From NCBI GenBank assembly GCA_004297465.1, contig SCUB01000007.1, positions 62,001 through 126,000 of the forward strand: a DNA stretch of 64,000 bases, in the 5' to 3' direction. The position numbers and the translations under genes are program-made. This DNA is from Xanthobacteraceae bacterium (GTDB lineage: Bacteria; Pseudomonadota; Alphaproteobacteria; Rhizobiales; Xanthobacteraceae). Below are positions 41,499-50,717 of this stretch, in pieces. The notes under the pieces are model-generated. The model was not told the origin of the DNA. It made no database searches and saw only the letters and a list, made by a program, of their open reading frames with translations. How positions within the stretch are numbered: the stretch's first letter is position 1; each line of letters opens with the position of its first letter.

Positions 41499-43636
41499 GC
41501 CCGTGCCTCCGGCATGGCCCCGCCCAGCCACGCGATCACCCTCCGGCGCAGTCGCTGCCGGGTCTGCTCCAGCCATCCCGCGTTGGCGGTGACCTCGGTG
41601 CGGTAGAACGAGGGGCACAGCACCGCGGCGTGGGCGACCTCGCCGCACAGGCCGCAGCCGACGCAGGTATCGATGACGCTCGCCACCGGATCGCTGCGCA
41701 AGGGATCCGACGACGGCTTGAGCGTCAGCGACGGACAGCCCGACAGCCTCATGCAGGCGTGGTCGCCGGTGCAGACCTCATCGTCGACGCCGTAGCGCAC
41801 GCGCTGCACGCGCTGGCCGCTCTTGAGCCTCGCGGCATCCTCGGCGCGCACGCGGCGCTGCCGCGCCAACTGGCATTCGCCGTCGGCGACGATGACCTTG
41901 AGCCCGTGCTGGCCGCTCTGCAGCGCGTCCTTGAGCGTGCGCACCATGGTGCCGACGCTGTAGGTGCGCACCTTGCGCAGCCACTTGACGCCGAGCGCGC
42001 GCAGGGTGCCCTCGATGCTGATCGGCGGCAGGCCGGCGGTGCGACTCTGCTTGCTCGAAGGCATGTATTGCAGGCCGGTCGCCGAGGTGTAGCCGTTCTG
42101 CATGACGACCAGCACGGCGTCGCCGTTGTTGAACAGCGTCGAGGTGACGCCGGTGATGATGCCGTTGTGCCAGAAGCCGCCGTCGCCCATCACCGCCACC
42201 GGCCGCCGTTCCATGTTCGGCGCCACCGCCGAGGCACTGGCGAGGCTCATGCCGTAACCGAGAATCGAGTTGCCCATGCTGAACGGCGCGAAGGTCGCGA
42301 ACGCATGGCAGCCGATGTCGGCGGCGATATGCGCGGGGCCGATGTCGCGCTGCGCGATCTTGAGCGCGGCAAACACCGGCCGTTCCGGACATCCGGTGCA
42401 GAAGGTCGGCGGCCGCGGCGGCAACGCCTCGATGGCCTTGGCGGCGTTCGCCCTGTGGGCGAGCAGCGCGTCCGCCCTGGCGCGCAGCGCTTCGCCATCG
42501 ACGCCGGAGGGCGCGGCCTGCGTCACGAAGCCGGCCAGCCCCCTGATGAGCGCGTCGCTGCCGTATTCGCCGGTTTCCGGCAACAGGCCCTTGCCGTGGA
42601 TGCGGGTCTGGATGTCGGCGCGGCGCAACTCGGTGGCGATCTGCTGCTCGATGTAGGCCGGGCTGCCCTCCTCGACCACCAGGATGGCGTCCTTGCCGGC
42701 GCAGAACCGCGTCAGTTCGTCCGGCAGCAGCGGATAGGCGACATTGAGGCAATAGATCGGAACCCGGCTTTCGCCGAACACGTCGGCGAGCCCGAGGCGC
42801 TCAAGGGCCCGCAACACCGAATTATACAGGCCGCCGAGCGTGACGATGCCGATGCCGGCGAGGTCGCCGTCGAACATCTCGTTCATGCCATGGCTGCGGA
42901 TGTAGTCGCGCGCCGCCGGCAGCCGCTCCTCGACCTTGAGGCGTTCCTGCGCGAAGGTCACCGGCGGATGGGCGAGACGGTCGTAGTTGAACGGCGCCGG
43001 CGCCCCCAGCTTGTCGATGCCCGACCATGTGCCGCGGCGGTTGTCCTTGGCGATGAATTCGCCGGTGACATGGCAGCCGCGGATGCGCAGTTCCAGCATC
43101 ACCGGCGCGTGGGAAGCCTCCGACAGCTCGAAACCCTGCTCGACCGCGCGCACGATCGACGGCAGATGCGGGCGCGGGTCGATCAGCCAGATGCCGGATT
43201 TCATCGCATAGGCGTAGGAGCGCTCCTGGATGACGCTGGCGCCCTCGCCGTAATCCTCGCCGAGCACGATCATCGCGCCGCCGATCACGCCGGGCGAGGC
43301 GAGATTGGACAGCGCGTCGGCGGCGACATTGGTGCCGACGATCGACTTCCACGTCACCGCGCCGCGCAGCGGATAATTGATCGAGGCGCCCAGCATCGCC
43401 GCGGCGGAGGCCTCGTTGGTACAGGTCTCCACATGCACGCCGAGCTCGGCCAGGAGATCCCCGGCATCGACCATGACGTCGAGCAGATGCGACACCGGTG
43501 CGCCCTGATAGCCGCCGACATAGCTGACGCCCGACTGCAACAGCGCCTTGGTGACCGCGAGAATGCCTTCGCCGCGGAACTTTTCCCCGGCGCCGAGCTT
43601 CAGCGAGCGCACCTCTTCCTTGAACGAGCGTTCCAT
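41495..43636 (-). CDS. iorA: Indolepyruvate/arylpyruvate:ferredoxin oxidoreductase alpha subunit, copy 1
   Basis: A 713-residue TPP enzyme subunit. Order: pyrimidine-binding domain (GGYQGAPVSHLLD, TNEASAAAMLGAS), middle domain (LGGLYNSVLRAL), PP domain with FCTGCPERP, MGDGGFWHNG and a Cys-rich ferredoxin-like tail with CTGDHACMRLSGCPS and CVGCGLCGEVAHAAVLCPS. In the first cluster motif the second Cys is replaced by Asp. Codes the catalytic and electron-exit half of the oxidoreductase. The neighbouring paaK and thioesterase genes, 40 bp and further upstream on the same strand, suggest an aryl-acetate context. Confidence 0.94.
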   Translation of the reverse strand: MERSFKEEVRSLKLGAGEKFRGEGILAVTKALLQSGVSYVGGYQGAPVSHLLDVMVDAGDLLAELGVHVETCTNEASAAAMLGASINYPLRGAVTWKSIVGTNVAADALSNLASPGVIGGAMIVLGEDYGEGASVIQERSYAYAMKSGIWLIDPRPHLPSIVRAVEQGFELSEASHAPVMLELRIRGCHVTGEFIAKDNRRGTWSGIDKLGAPAPFNYDRLAHPPVTFAQERLKVEERLPAARDYIRSHGMNEMFDGDLAGIGIVTLGGLYNSVLRALERLGLADVFGESRVPIYCLNVAYPLLPDELTRFCAGKDAILVVEEGSPAYIEQQIATELRRADIQTRIHGKGLLPETGEYGSDALIRGLAGFVTQAAPSGVDGEALRARADALLAHRANAAKAIEALPPRPPTFCTGCPERPVFAALKIAQRDIGPAHIAADIGCHAFATFAPFSMGNSILGYGMSLASASAVAPNMERRPVAVMGDGGFWHNGIITGVTSTLFNNGDAVLVVMQNGYTSATGLQYMPSSKQSRTAGLPPISIEGTLRALGVKWLRKVRTYSVGTMVRTLKDALQSGQHGLKVIVADGECQLARQRRVRAEDAARLKSGQRVQRVRYGVDDEVCTGDHACMRLSGCPSLTLKPSSDPLRSDPVASVIDTCVGCGLCGEVAHAAVLCPSFYRTEVTANAGWLEQTRQRLRRRVIAWLGGAMPEARA

Positions 43637-43675
43637 CCCGTCATTCCCGGCCCTTGGCGGAGGTCACGCCCTTGC

Positions 43676-45013
43676 TCATTTCTTGCGCAGATCGACGACC
43701 CGCACCGCCTTGCCTTCCGAGCGCGGAATGCCGCCGACCGGCTTGACGGTGATGCCGCAGGTGACGCCGATCGTCGACTTGATGTGATGACGCACCTCGC
43801 CGGCCTTCTGCTTGCGGAACTCATCGGTCGGCGGCGTGTCGGGCGCGACCTCGACCTCGATGGTCATGTGATCCATCGAGCCTTCGCGCGACATGATGAT
43901 CTGGTAGTACGGGGCAAGCCCTGGGAACCCGACCAGCACGGATTCCACCTGCGACGGATAGACGTTGACGCCGCGCAGGATGATCATGTCGTCGTCGCGC
44001 CCGGTCACGCGCATGATGCGGACATGGGTGCGGCCGCAGGCGCATGGCTCCTCGGACAGGCGCGTCATGTCGCGGGTGCGATAGCGCACCATCGGCAGCG
44101 CTTCCTTGGTCAGCGTGGTGATGACGAGTTCGCCGAGCTCGCCGCGTGGCACCGGCTGCAGCGTATTCGGATCGATGCATTCGAACAGGTAATGATCTTC
44201 CCAGCCGTGCAAACCGTTCTGCTCGACATAGCATTCGCCGGCGACGCCCGGCCCCATGATCTCGGAGAGGCCGTAATTGTCGACCGCCTTGAGGCCGAGC
44301 CGCTTCTCGAGGTCAACGCGCATGGCGTCGCTCCATGGCTCGGCGCCGAACATGCCGATGCGCAGCGGCAGCTTGCGCATGTCGACGCCCTGCTTTTCCG
44401 CGACTTCCGCGATGTTGAGCGCGTAGGATGGCGTGCAGCACAGCACCTGCGCCCCGAAATCGGCCATCAGGGTGATCTGCCGCTCGGTCATGCCGCCGGA
44501 AATCGGCACCACGGTGCAGCCCAGACGCTCGGCGCCATAGTGGAAGCCGATCCCGCCGGTGAACAGGCCATAGCCATAGGCGTTGTGCAGGATGTCGCCC
44601 GGCAGCGCGCCGGCGCAGGCCAAGGTGCGCGCCATGACGCCGCTCCAGGTGCGCAGATCGTTCGACGTGTAGCCGACCACGGTCGGCCGCCCGGTGGTGC
44701 CCGATGAGGCATGCAGGCGCAGGATCTCCTCGCGCGGCACGGCGAACATGCCGAACGGATAATTGTCGCGCAGGTCGGTCTTGATCGTGAACGGGAAGCG
44801 GGCGAGATCGGCCAGCGACTTGAGGTCGTCGGGCTTGACGCCGGCCTCGTCGAACTTGCGCTTGAAGTGCGGCACCTTGTTGTAGGCGCGCTCCAGCGTC
44901 TCCTTCAGCCGGACCAGCTGCAGGGCGTTGAGATCGTGGCGGGACATCGTCTCGGCCGCCGGCTCGAACATGAAAACGCCGGCCTCGCGCCGCGCAGGTT
45001 GTGTGCTGCTCAT
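43676..45013 (-). CDS. paaK: Phenylacetate-CoA ligase
   Basis: Activates phenylacetate (or a hydroxylated/indole relative) to its CoA thioester with ATP. The 445-residue adenylate-forming enzyme has the P-loop HASSGTTGRPTVVGYT, YGLSEIMGPGVAGEC, MVRYRTRDMT (motor hinge region), GRDDDMIILRGVNVYPSQVE and the C-terminal Lys in SEGKAVRVVDLR. ATG at 45013 is preceded by GAGAGG. It heads a run paaK-iorA-iorB; its product and that of IorAB are the same aryl-acetyl-CoA, so the pair can enter the pathway from the free acid or from the oxo acid. Confidence 0.95.
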   Translation of the reverse strand: MSSTQPARREAGVFMFEPAAETMSRHDLNALQLVRLKETLERAYNKVPHFKRKFDEAGVKPDDLKSLADLARFPFTIKTDLRDNYPFGMFAVPREEILRLHASSGTTGRPTVVGYTSNDLRTWSGVMARTLACAGALPGDILHNAYGYGLFTGGIGFHYGAERLGCTVVPISGGMTERQITLMADFGAQVLCCTPSYALNIAEVAEKQGVDMRKLPLRIGMFGAEPWSDAMRVDLEKRLGLKAVDNYGLSEIMGPGVAGECYVEQNGLHGWEDHYLFECIDPNTLQPVPRGELGELVITTLTKEALPMVRYRTRDMTRLSEEPCACGRTHVRIMRVTGRDDDMIILRGVNVYPSQVESVLVGFPGLAPYYQIIMSREGSMDHMTIEVEVAPDTPPTDEFRKQKAGEVRHHIKSTIGVTCGITVKPVGGIPRSEGKAVRVVDLRKK

Positions 45014-45135
45014 TGACCTCTCCCCGCTATCGTTGCGGCTCATTGGCCGCTTTGCGTTGTGTCGTCTCTGGTGCTGTGGCCGGCGGCCCCGCATGGGCCG
45101 CCGGAAATCGGTTGGCGGCGCCGCGCGCGCCCCGC

Positions 45136-45540
45136 TCAGGCGGGCCGCTTGGCCATCTTCGCCTTGACGCGTTCGGTGGTCTTGGCGACATCGACGATGA
45201 ACCGGTTGTGGACGGCGGTGCCGATGACCTCGAGATCGTCCTTCGCGGTCAGTTCGAACGTCACCTTGCGACCTTCCACCGCGATCACCTTGGCGGTGAT
45301 CTCGACGTTCCAGCCGAGCGGCGTGGCGGCGATGTGCTTGACCGCGATGTCCATGCCGACCGAATCCTCGCCCGCGTCGGAATGGGCCAGCGCCAGGTTG
45401 CGCGAGGCGTCTTCCATGTCGAGCACGAGAAACGGCGTGCCATAAACGCGCCCTTCGTCACCCATGAAGCCGATGGTGCGGCCGCGATCGATAGTGACGC
45501 GATGAACATTGGTCACCCCCGCGACAAGGCTGGCCTTCAT
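45136..45540 (-). CDS. FlK-like hot-dog acyl-CoA thioesterase
   Basis: A 134-residue hot-dog protein. TPFLVLDMEDASRNLA, DSVGMDIAVKHIAATPLGW and VEGRKVTFELTAKDD follow the fluoroacetyl-CoA thioesterase (FlK) pattern, with Thr and Glu in the first and His in the second segment at the catalytic positions. Beside paaK it may recycle CoA from dead-end aryl-CoA esters, as PaaI does, although PaaI is a different subgroup. It starts at ATG 45540 and lies 122 bp upstream of paaK on the same strand. Confidence 0.82.
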   Translation of the reverse strand: MKASLVAGVTNVHRVTIDRGRTIGFMGDEGRVYGTPFLVLDMEDASRNLALAHSDAGEDSVGMDIAVKHIAATPLGWNVEITAKVIAVEGRKVTFELTAKDDLEVIGTAVHNRFIVDVAKTTERVKAKMAKRPA

Positions 45541-45945
45541 GATGCTGTTCTCCTCTTTACCATAATCTCGTCAGGTGTTTTTCAGATTTCGTATTCGATG
45601 CGGCAGCGCCGGAACGGATCCGTCAGGCGCGCGCAGCAGGCCCATGATGAGGGCTTATAAGCCGGATATTTGCGCACGGGCCCGCATGTCCCGCGCACCT
45701 TGCGCTCGATGGCGCGAGGCAACCCCTCCCCAGTTGTCGACGTTTCTCTCCAACGGCCCGAAAGCCCGCGGCCCCTACGAAGGCCATCTGTTTGATCGCC
45801 ATGGTAGGAGCCCCGTCGACATTCGTCAAATAGATGATAAAATATAGACTGAATAAGTGGCACTTATACCAACCGGGGTACCGAACCCCACTCGCCCGCC
45901 CGCCGGCCGCGCTTTCCGCCTCCCGCTTCAGACCGGATTTTCCGC
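45541..45945. other. Gene-free divergent region between thioesterase and LysR genes
   Basis: Short open frames exist on both strands (for example 45575-45847 and 45582-45863), but they have no recognisable features, no convincing ribosome-binding site and no family pattern. The segment 45825-45865 is AT-rich (GATGATAAAATATAGACTGAATAAG) and lies 80-120 bp before the LysR start, a plausible promoter/operator zone for the LysR gene and the paaK-ior transcription unit. Confidence 0.5.
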
Positions 45946-46851
45946 ATGATCAAGAACACCACGGTCGACCTGCAGCTGTTCCGCGTGCTGTGCGCGGTGC
46001 TCGAGGCGCGCAGCGTGTCCCGCGCCGCCGAGAGCCTGCATATCAGCCAGCCGGCGGTGAGCTACTCGCTGGCGCGGCTGCGCAGCCTGATCGACGATCC
46101 GCTGTTCGTGCGCACCCCCGACGGCATGTCGCCGACGCCGCGCGCGGTGCAGATCTACCGCGATGTGCGGCGCGGCATCGACCTTCTGGCCTCCGCGCTC
46201 GATCCCACCGGATTCGAGCCGCGCCAGTCGGACCGCGTGTTCCGCCTGACGATGTCCGACATCGGCGAGATGATGTTCCTGTCGCCGATCCTGCACTACC
46301 TCCAGCAGCACGCCCCGCGCGTCAACATCGACGTGCTGCAGGTCTCCCTCAACGACATGCCGCGCGCGCTCAATCTCGGCGAGATCGATTTCGCCATCGG
46401 CAACCTGCCGGAAATCTGCTCGCAGACCTCCTACACCACCCTGTTTCGCGAGCATTACGTCTGCATGTTCCGCGTCAATCACGGCATGATCGGCGACAAG
46501 CTGACCCGCAAGATCTTCGAGGAGATCAGCCATGTCTTCAGCGGCTCCTCGTACACCGGCCACTACATGATCGAGAGCGCGCTGCTGGAACGCGGAATCC
46601 GCCGCAAGCCGGGCCTGCGCGTGCCGCACTTCGCCAGCATCGCCAATGTCGTCGCCGAAACCGACCTGGTGGCCATCGTGCCGCAGCGCGTGGCCGAGCA
46701 CTTCGGGCGCGCCTACAAGCTGCGGCACCTGCCGCTGCCGGTGCGCATCCCGCATTTCGAGGTGCGCATCCACTGGAGCGAGCAGCACGAGACCAACGAG
46801 GGCCACCGCTGGATGCGCGAGATCATCACCTCGCTGCTCAGTCGCCATTGA
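45946..46851 (+). CDS. LysR-family regulator (NahR/LinR-like)
   Basis: A 301-residue LTTR whose HTH is DLQLFRVLCAVLEARSVSRAAE to SQPAVSYSLARLRSLIDDPLF, followed by VRTPDGMSPTPRA. These features and FRLTMSDIGEMMFLSPILHYL place it in the NahR/LinR/NodD-like group, which often senses aromatic acids. It sits between the two iorAB units and is divergent from thioesterase-paaK-iorAB1 and codirectional with iorAB2, so it may control both. ATG at 45946; no strong Shine-Dalgarno. Confidence 0.92.
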   Translation: MIKNTTVDLQLFRVLCAVLEARSVSRAAESLHISQPAVSYSLARLRSLIDDPLFVRTPDGMSPTPRAVQIYRDVRRGIDLLASALDPTGFEPRQSDRVFRLTMSDIGEMMFLSPILHYLQQHAPRVNIDVLQVSLNDMPRALNLGEIDFAIGNLPEICSQTSYTTLFREHYVCMFRVNHGMIGDKLTRKIFEEISHVFSGSSYTGHYMIESALLERGIRRKPGLRVPHFASIANVVAETDLVAIVPQRVAEHFGRAYKLRHLPLPVRIPHFEVRIHWSEQHETNEGHRWMREIITSLLSRH

Positions 46852-47062
46852 CGGCATCTGGCGCACGCTGCGGTGCAATATAACCTTGCCTTATAGAACT
46901 TATTCTCCACATCTATTTGACGGATTCTGACTGCACTCCTACGATTGCCCGGTCGGATGGTCCTCGGGACGCGTCCGCGAAAAAAGGCCCCGATGCGGCA
47001 GGTTGCCTAAGCCGCGCGGGCCGCTGCTCTTTATCCGCTCCTTCGCATGACAGGACCACGCC

Positions 47063-49216
47063 ATGGCTGAGAGGTCGTTCAAGAAGGAAGTCGAGTCGCT
47101 CCGGCTCAAGGCGGGAGACGAATTCCGCGGCGAAGCCATTCTCGCCGTCACCAAGGCGCTCTTGCAGTCGGGCGTCAACTATGTCGCCGGCTATCAGGGC
47201 GCGCCGATCTCGCACCTTATCGACGTGCTCTCCGACGCCAGCGACATCCTCGACGAGCTCGGCATCCGCTTCGAGATGAGCGCCAACGAGGCGACCGCCG
47301 CGGCGACGCTCGCGGCTTCCGTCAATTATCCGCTGCGCGGCGCGGTGACCTTCAAGACCCCGGTCGGCGCCAACGTCGCCTCCGACGCGCTCGCCAACCT
47401 GTCCTCGGCCGGCGTGACCGGCGGCGCGCTGATCATCGTCGGCGAGGATTATGGCGAAGGCTCCTCGATCATGCAGGAGCGCACCCATCCGTTCGCCATG
47501 AAATCGCAGATCTGGCTGCTCGATCCGCGCCCCAACCTGCCCTCCATCGTCGCCGCGGTGGAAAAGGGTTTCGAGCTGTCGGAAGCCTCCAACACGCCGG
47601 TGATGCTGGAGCTGCGCATCCGCGCCTGCCACGTCTATGGCAGCTTCACCGTCAAGGACAACCGCCGCCCGTCATTCTCGCTGCGCGAGGCGGTCGACGC
47701 GCCGCGCCGCGACGTCGGCCGCATCGCGCTGCCGCCGGCGACCTACGCGCAGGAGCGCCACAAGATCGAGCAGCGCTGGCCCGCCGCGATCCGTTTCATC
47801 GAGGACAACAAGCTCAACGAATTCTTCGCCGGCGATATCGCCGACATCGGCCTGATCGTCCAGGGCGGCCTGTACAATACCGTGCTGCGCGCGCTGCAGC
47901 TGCGCGGCCTGGCCGACGCATTCGGCGAGAGCCGCGTTCCGATCTACTGCCTCAACGTCACCTATCCGCTGATCGATTCCGAGGTGGTGCGCTTCTGCGC
48001 CGACAAGAAGGCCGTGCTGATCGTCGAGGAAGGTCAGCCGGAGTTCATCGAGCAGGCCATCAACACCATCCTGCGGCGCGCCAATGTCGCGGCGCGCTGC
48101 GAGGGCAAGGGCATGCTGCCGATGGCCGGCGAATACACCGGCGCGGTGATGGTCGAGGGCCTGTCGAAGTTCCTTGCCGTCCATCGCCCGGATCTCGCCC
48201 CGGCTCCGGCCGCGGCCGCGGTCAACGACAACCTCGCCAAGGCCGTGGCGCTGGTCGCGCCCAATATCCACGGCCGGCCGCCCTCGTTCTGCACCGGCTG
48301 TCCCGAGCGCCCGATCTTCGCCGCCATGAAACTGGTCGAGCGCGAGCTTGGCACCCATCACGTCAGTTGCGACATCGGCTGCCACCTGTTTTCGATCCTG
48401 CCGCCGTTCAACATCGGCAGCACCACCATGGGCTACGGCCTTGGCGGCGCGGGCGCCGCCGCGCTCAATGTCAAGGACGGCAAGCGCGCCATCGCCGTCA
48501 TCGGCGACGGCGGCTTCTGGCACAACGGCCTGGTGTCCTCGATCGGCAACTCGGTGTTCAACAAGAGCGACAACGTCCACATCATCATCGACAACGGCTA
48601 TGCCGCCGCCACCGGCGGGCAGGATGTGCTGTCGTCGAATGCCGACAACCCGTCGCGCTCGACGCGCCATCCGATCGAGCGCGCCGTGCGCGGCCTCGGC
48701 GTCGACTGGGTGCGCACCATCAACCGCACCTACGACCTCGCCCGCATGCGCGACGCGCTGAAAGAAGCGCTCACCACCAGGGTGCGCGGGCCGAAGGTGA
48801 TCGTGGCGCGCTCCGAATGCATGCTCAACCGCCAGCGCCGGGAAAAGCCGCTGTTCGCCAAATCGGTGCGCGAGGGCCGCCGCATGGTGCGCGACCGCTT
48901 CGGCGTCGATCACGACACCTGCACCGGCGACCATTCCTGCATCCGGCTGTCCGGCTGCCCCTCGCTCACCGTCGCGCCCAATCCCGATCCGCTGCGCCGC
49001 GAGCCGGTGACCAAGGTGATCGATTCCTGCGTCGGCTGCGGCCTGTGCGGCGAGGTCGCGCACGCCGCGGTGCTGTGCCCCTCGTTCTACCGCGCCTCGA
49101 TCGTGCACAACCCGTCGCGCTGGGAACGTTTCCGCGATCGCCTGCGCGGCGCCGTCATCGCCTTCCTGCAACAGCGCCTTGAGCCCGCGAGCGCGGCCGG
49201 AGCCCGTCATGACTGA
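47063..49216 (+). CDS. iorA: Indolepyruvate/arylpyruvate:ferredoxin oxidoreductase alpha subunit, copy 2
   Basis: A 717-residue paralogue of the subunit at 41495-43636, clearly similar over its full length. Shared landmarks: GYQGAPISHLIDVL, ANEATAAATLAAS, GGLYNTVLRALQ, FCTGCPERPIF, IGDGGFWHNG (TPP-Mg site), YAAATGGQD and the tail CTGDHSCIRLSGCPS plus CVGCGLCGEVAHAAVLCPS. It has the same Asp-for-Cys change in the first cluster motif. The differing residues after the TPP site (IDNGYAAATGGQD against MQNGYTSATGLQY) suggest a different substrate preference. AGGA precedes the ATG; the next gene is iorB copy 2 with an 8-bp overlap. Confidence 0.94.
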   Translation: MAERSFKKEVESLRLKAGDEFRGEAILAVTKALLQSGVNYVAGYQGAPISHLIDVLSDASDILDELGIRFEMSANEATAAATLAASVNYPLRGAVTFKTPVGANVASDALANLSSAGVTGGALIIVGEDYGEGSSIMQERTHPFAMKSQIWLLDPRPNLPSIVAAVEKGFELSEASNTPVMLELRIRACHVYGSFTVKDNRRPSFSLREAVDAPRRDVGRIALPPATYAQERHKIEQRWPAAIRFIEDNKLNEFFAGDIADIGLIVQGGLYNTVLRALQLRGLADAFGESRVPIYCLNVTYPLIDSEVVRFCADKKAVLIVEEGQPEFIEQAINTILRRANVAARCEGKGMLPMAGEYTGAVMVEGLSKFLAVHRPDLAPAPAAAAVNDNLAKAVALVAPNIHGRPPSFCTGCPERPIFAAMKLVERELGTHHVSCDIGCHLFSILPPFNIGSTTMGYGLGGAGAAALNVKDGKRAIAVIGDGGFWHNGLVSSIGNSVFNKSDNVHIIIDNGYAAATGGQDVLSSNADNPSRSTRHPIERAVRGLGVDWVRTINRTYDLARMRDALKEALTTRVRGPKVIVARSECMLNRQRREKPLFAKSVREGRRMVRDRFGVDHDTCTGDHSCIRLSGCPSLTVAPNPDPLRREPVTKVIDSCVGCGLCGEVAHAAVLCPSFYRASIVHNPSRWERFRDRLRGAVIAFLQQRLEPASAAGARHD

Positions 49217-50717
49217 AGTTCGGCCCATCACCGTCGCCATCCTGGCCATGGGCGGCGAAGGCGGCGGCGTACTCGCCGACTGGCTGGTGCACGCCGGCGA
49301 GCACGCCGATTATGTGGCGCAGACCACCTCGGTGCCCGGCGTGGCGCAGCGCACCGGCGCCACCATCTATTATCTCGAGCTGTTTCCGCGCGAAGCGGCG
49401 CGGCGCGCCGGCAAGGCCCCGGTGCTGGCGCTGATGCCGGTGCCGGGCGACACCGACCTCGTCATCGCCTCCGAGTTGATGGAAGCCGGCCGTGCCATCC
49501 AGCGCGGGCTGGTCACGCCCGGCCGCACCACGCTGGTCGCCTCGACCCACCGCGTCTATTCGATGCAGGAGAAGACCGCGCTGGCCGACGGCCGCGTCGA
49601 CGCCGAAGCGCTCTTGCAGGGCTGTCGCCTCGCCGCGCGCCGCTTCATCGGCTTCGACATGATCGCGCTGGCCGAGAAGAACCACAGCGTCATCAGCGCC
49701 GTGCTGTTGGGCGCGATCGCCGGCGCCAATGCGCTGCCGTTCGCGCGCGCCGATTTCGAGGATGCCATCCGCGCCAGTGACGTCAGCGTCGAGACGAGCC
49801 TTGCCGCGTTCGCCGAAAGTTTTGCCGCCGCGCAGGGCACCTCGGTCGAGAGCCGGCCGTCGGCGCGGCAACAGCGGGAATCGGCGGCGCTCGCCGCGTT
49901 GCGCGCGCGGGTCAGGGAGCTGCCGGGCGAGGACGCGCGCGCCATCGTGCTCGCCGGTCTCGATCGCGCCTGGGATTACCAGGATGCGGCCTATGCGGAG
50001 GATTACTTCCAGCGGCTGACCCCGTTCATCGGCCTCGCCGGCAACGATAGCGGCGAGCTTCTCGCCGAGGTCGCGCGCCAGCTCGCGCTCGGCATGACCT
50101 ACGAGGACACCATCCGCGTCGCCGAATTGAAGATCCGCGGCTCGCGCTTTGAGCGCGTGCGCCGCGAGGTGCGGGTCCGTCCCGACCAGATCCTCAAGAT
50201 CGCCGAGTTCATGCACCCGCGCATCGAGGAGATCGCCGACACGCTGCCGGCCGCGCTCGGCCGCTGGCTCATGCGCCCGCACTGGGTCAACGCGCTCGTG
50301 CGCCGCCTCACCGCGCGCGGCCGCGTCGTCACCACGACGTCGCTGCCCGGCTTTCTCCAGCTTTACGCGGTCGCCTCGCTCAAGCGCTGGCGCCGCGGCA
50401 CGCTGCGCTTCCACAATGAAACCACGTTCCTCGATACCTGGCTCGCGACCGTGCTGGAGGCGGCGCATGTCGATGCCGGACTGGCGTTGCGCGTCGCCGG
50501 CTTGCGCAACGTGGTCAAGGGCTATGGCGAGACCCATGAACGGGGCCTGGCCAAATACGCCACCATCCTCGCCGCCATGCGCGAGAACGGCTGGCGGCGT
50601 CATTCTGGCGCAGAGATCGACCGGCTGATCGAGGCCGCCAATGCCGACGAGTCGGGAGCGGCGCTGGACACCGCGATCGCCACGCTGACGCCGGAACCAG
50701 TGCGCGCCGCATCTTAA
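49209..50717 (+). CDS. iorB: Indolepyruvate/arylpyruvate:ferredoxin oxidoreductase beta subunit, copy 2
   Basis: About 502 residues, starting PITVAILAMGGEGGGVLADWLVHA and SVPGVAQRTGATIYYLELFP as in copy 1, with the same long helical extension (DAAYAEDYFQRLTPFIG onward; KGYGETHERG near the end). The ATG at 49209 overlaps the iorA stop by 8 bp (ATGACTGA). Its TAA stop overlaps the stop codon of the convergent ColD-like gene in a TTAA. Confidence 0.93.
   Translation: MTEVRPITVAILAMGGEGGGVLADWLVHAGEHADYVAQTTSVPGVAQRTGATIYYLELFPREAARRAGKAPVLALMPVPGDTDLVIASELMEAGRAIQRGLVTPGRTTLVASTHRVYSMQEKTALADGRVDAEALLQGCRLAARRFIGFDMIALAEKNHSVISAVLLGAIAGANALPFARADFEDAIRASDVSVETSLAAFAESFAAAQGTSVESRPSARQQRESAALAALRARVRELPGEDARAIVLAGLDRAWDYQDAAYAEDYFQRLTPFIGLAGNDSGELLAEVARQLALGMTYEDTIRVAELKIRGSRFERVRREVRVRPDQILKIAEFMHPRIEEIADTLPAALGRWLMRPHWVNALVRRLTARGRVVTTTSLPGFLQLYAVASLKRWRRGTLRFHNETTFLDTWLATVLEAAHVDAGLALRVAGLRNVVKGYGETHERGLAKYATILAAMRENGWRRHSGAEIDRLIEAANADESGAALDTAIATLTPEPVRAAS

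Noticed and set aside
41630-44707. A 1025-codon plus-strand frame opposite iorA copy 1 and paaK
   Set aside because: Composition is typical of antisense frames in high-GC DNA (runs of Arg, His, Gly, Ala), while both minus-strand genes have full motif sets.
45541-45945. Small open frames between the thioesterase and LysR genes
   Set aside because: No ribosome-binding site, no recognisable motif and overlapping candidates on both strands; better read as a regulatory region.
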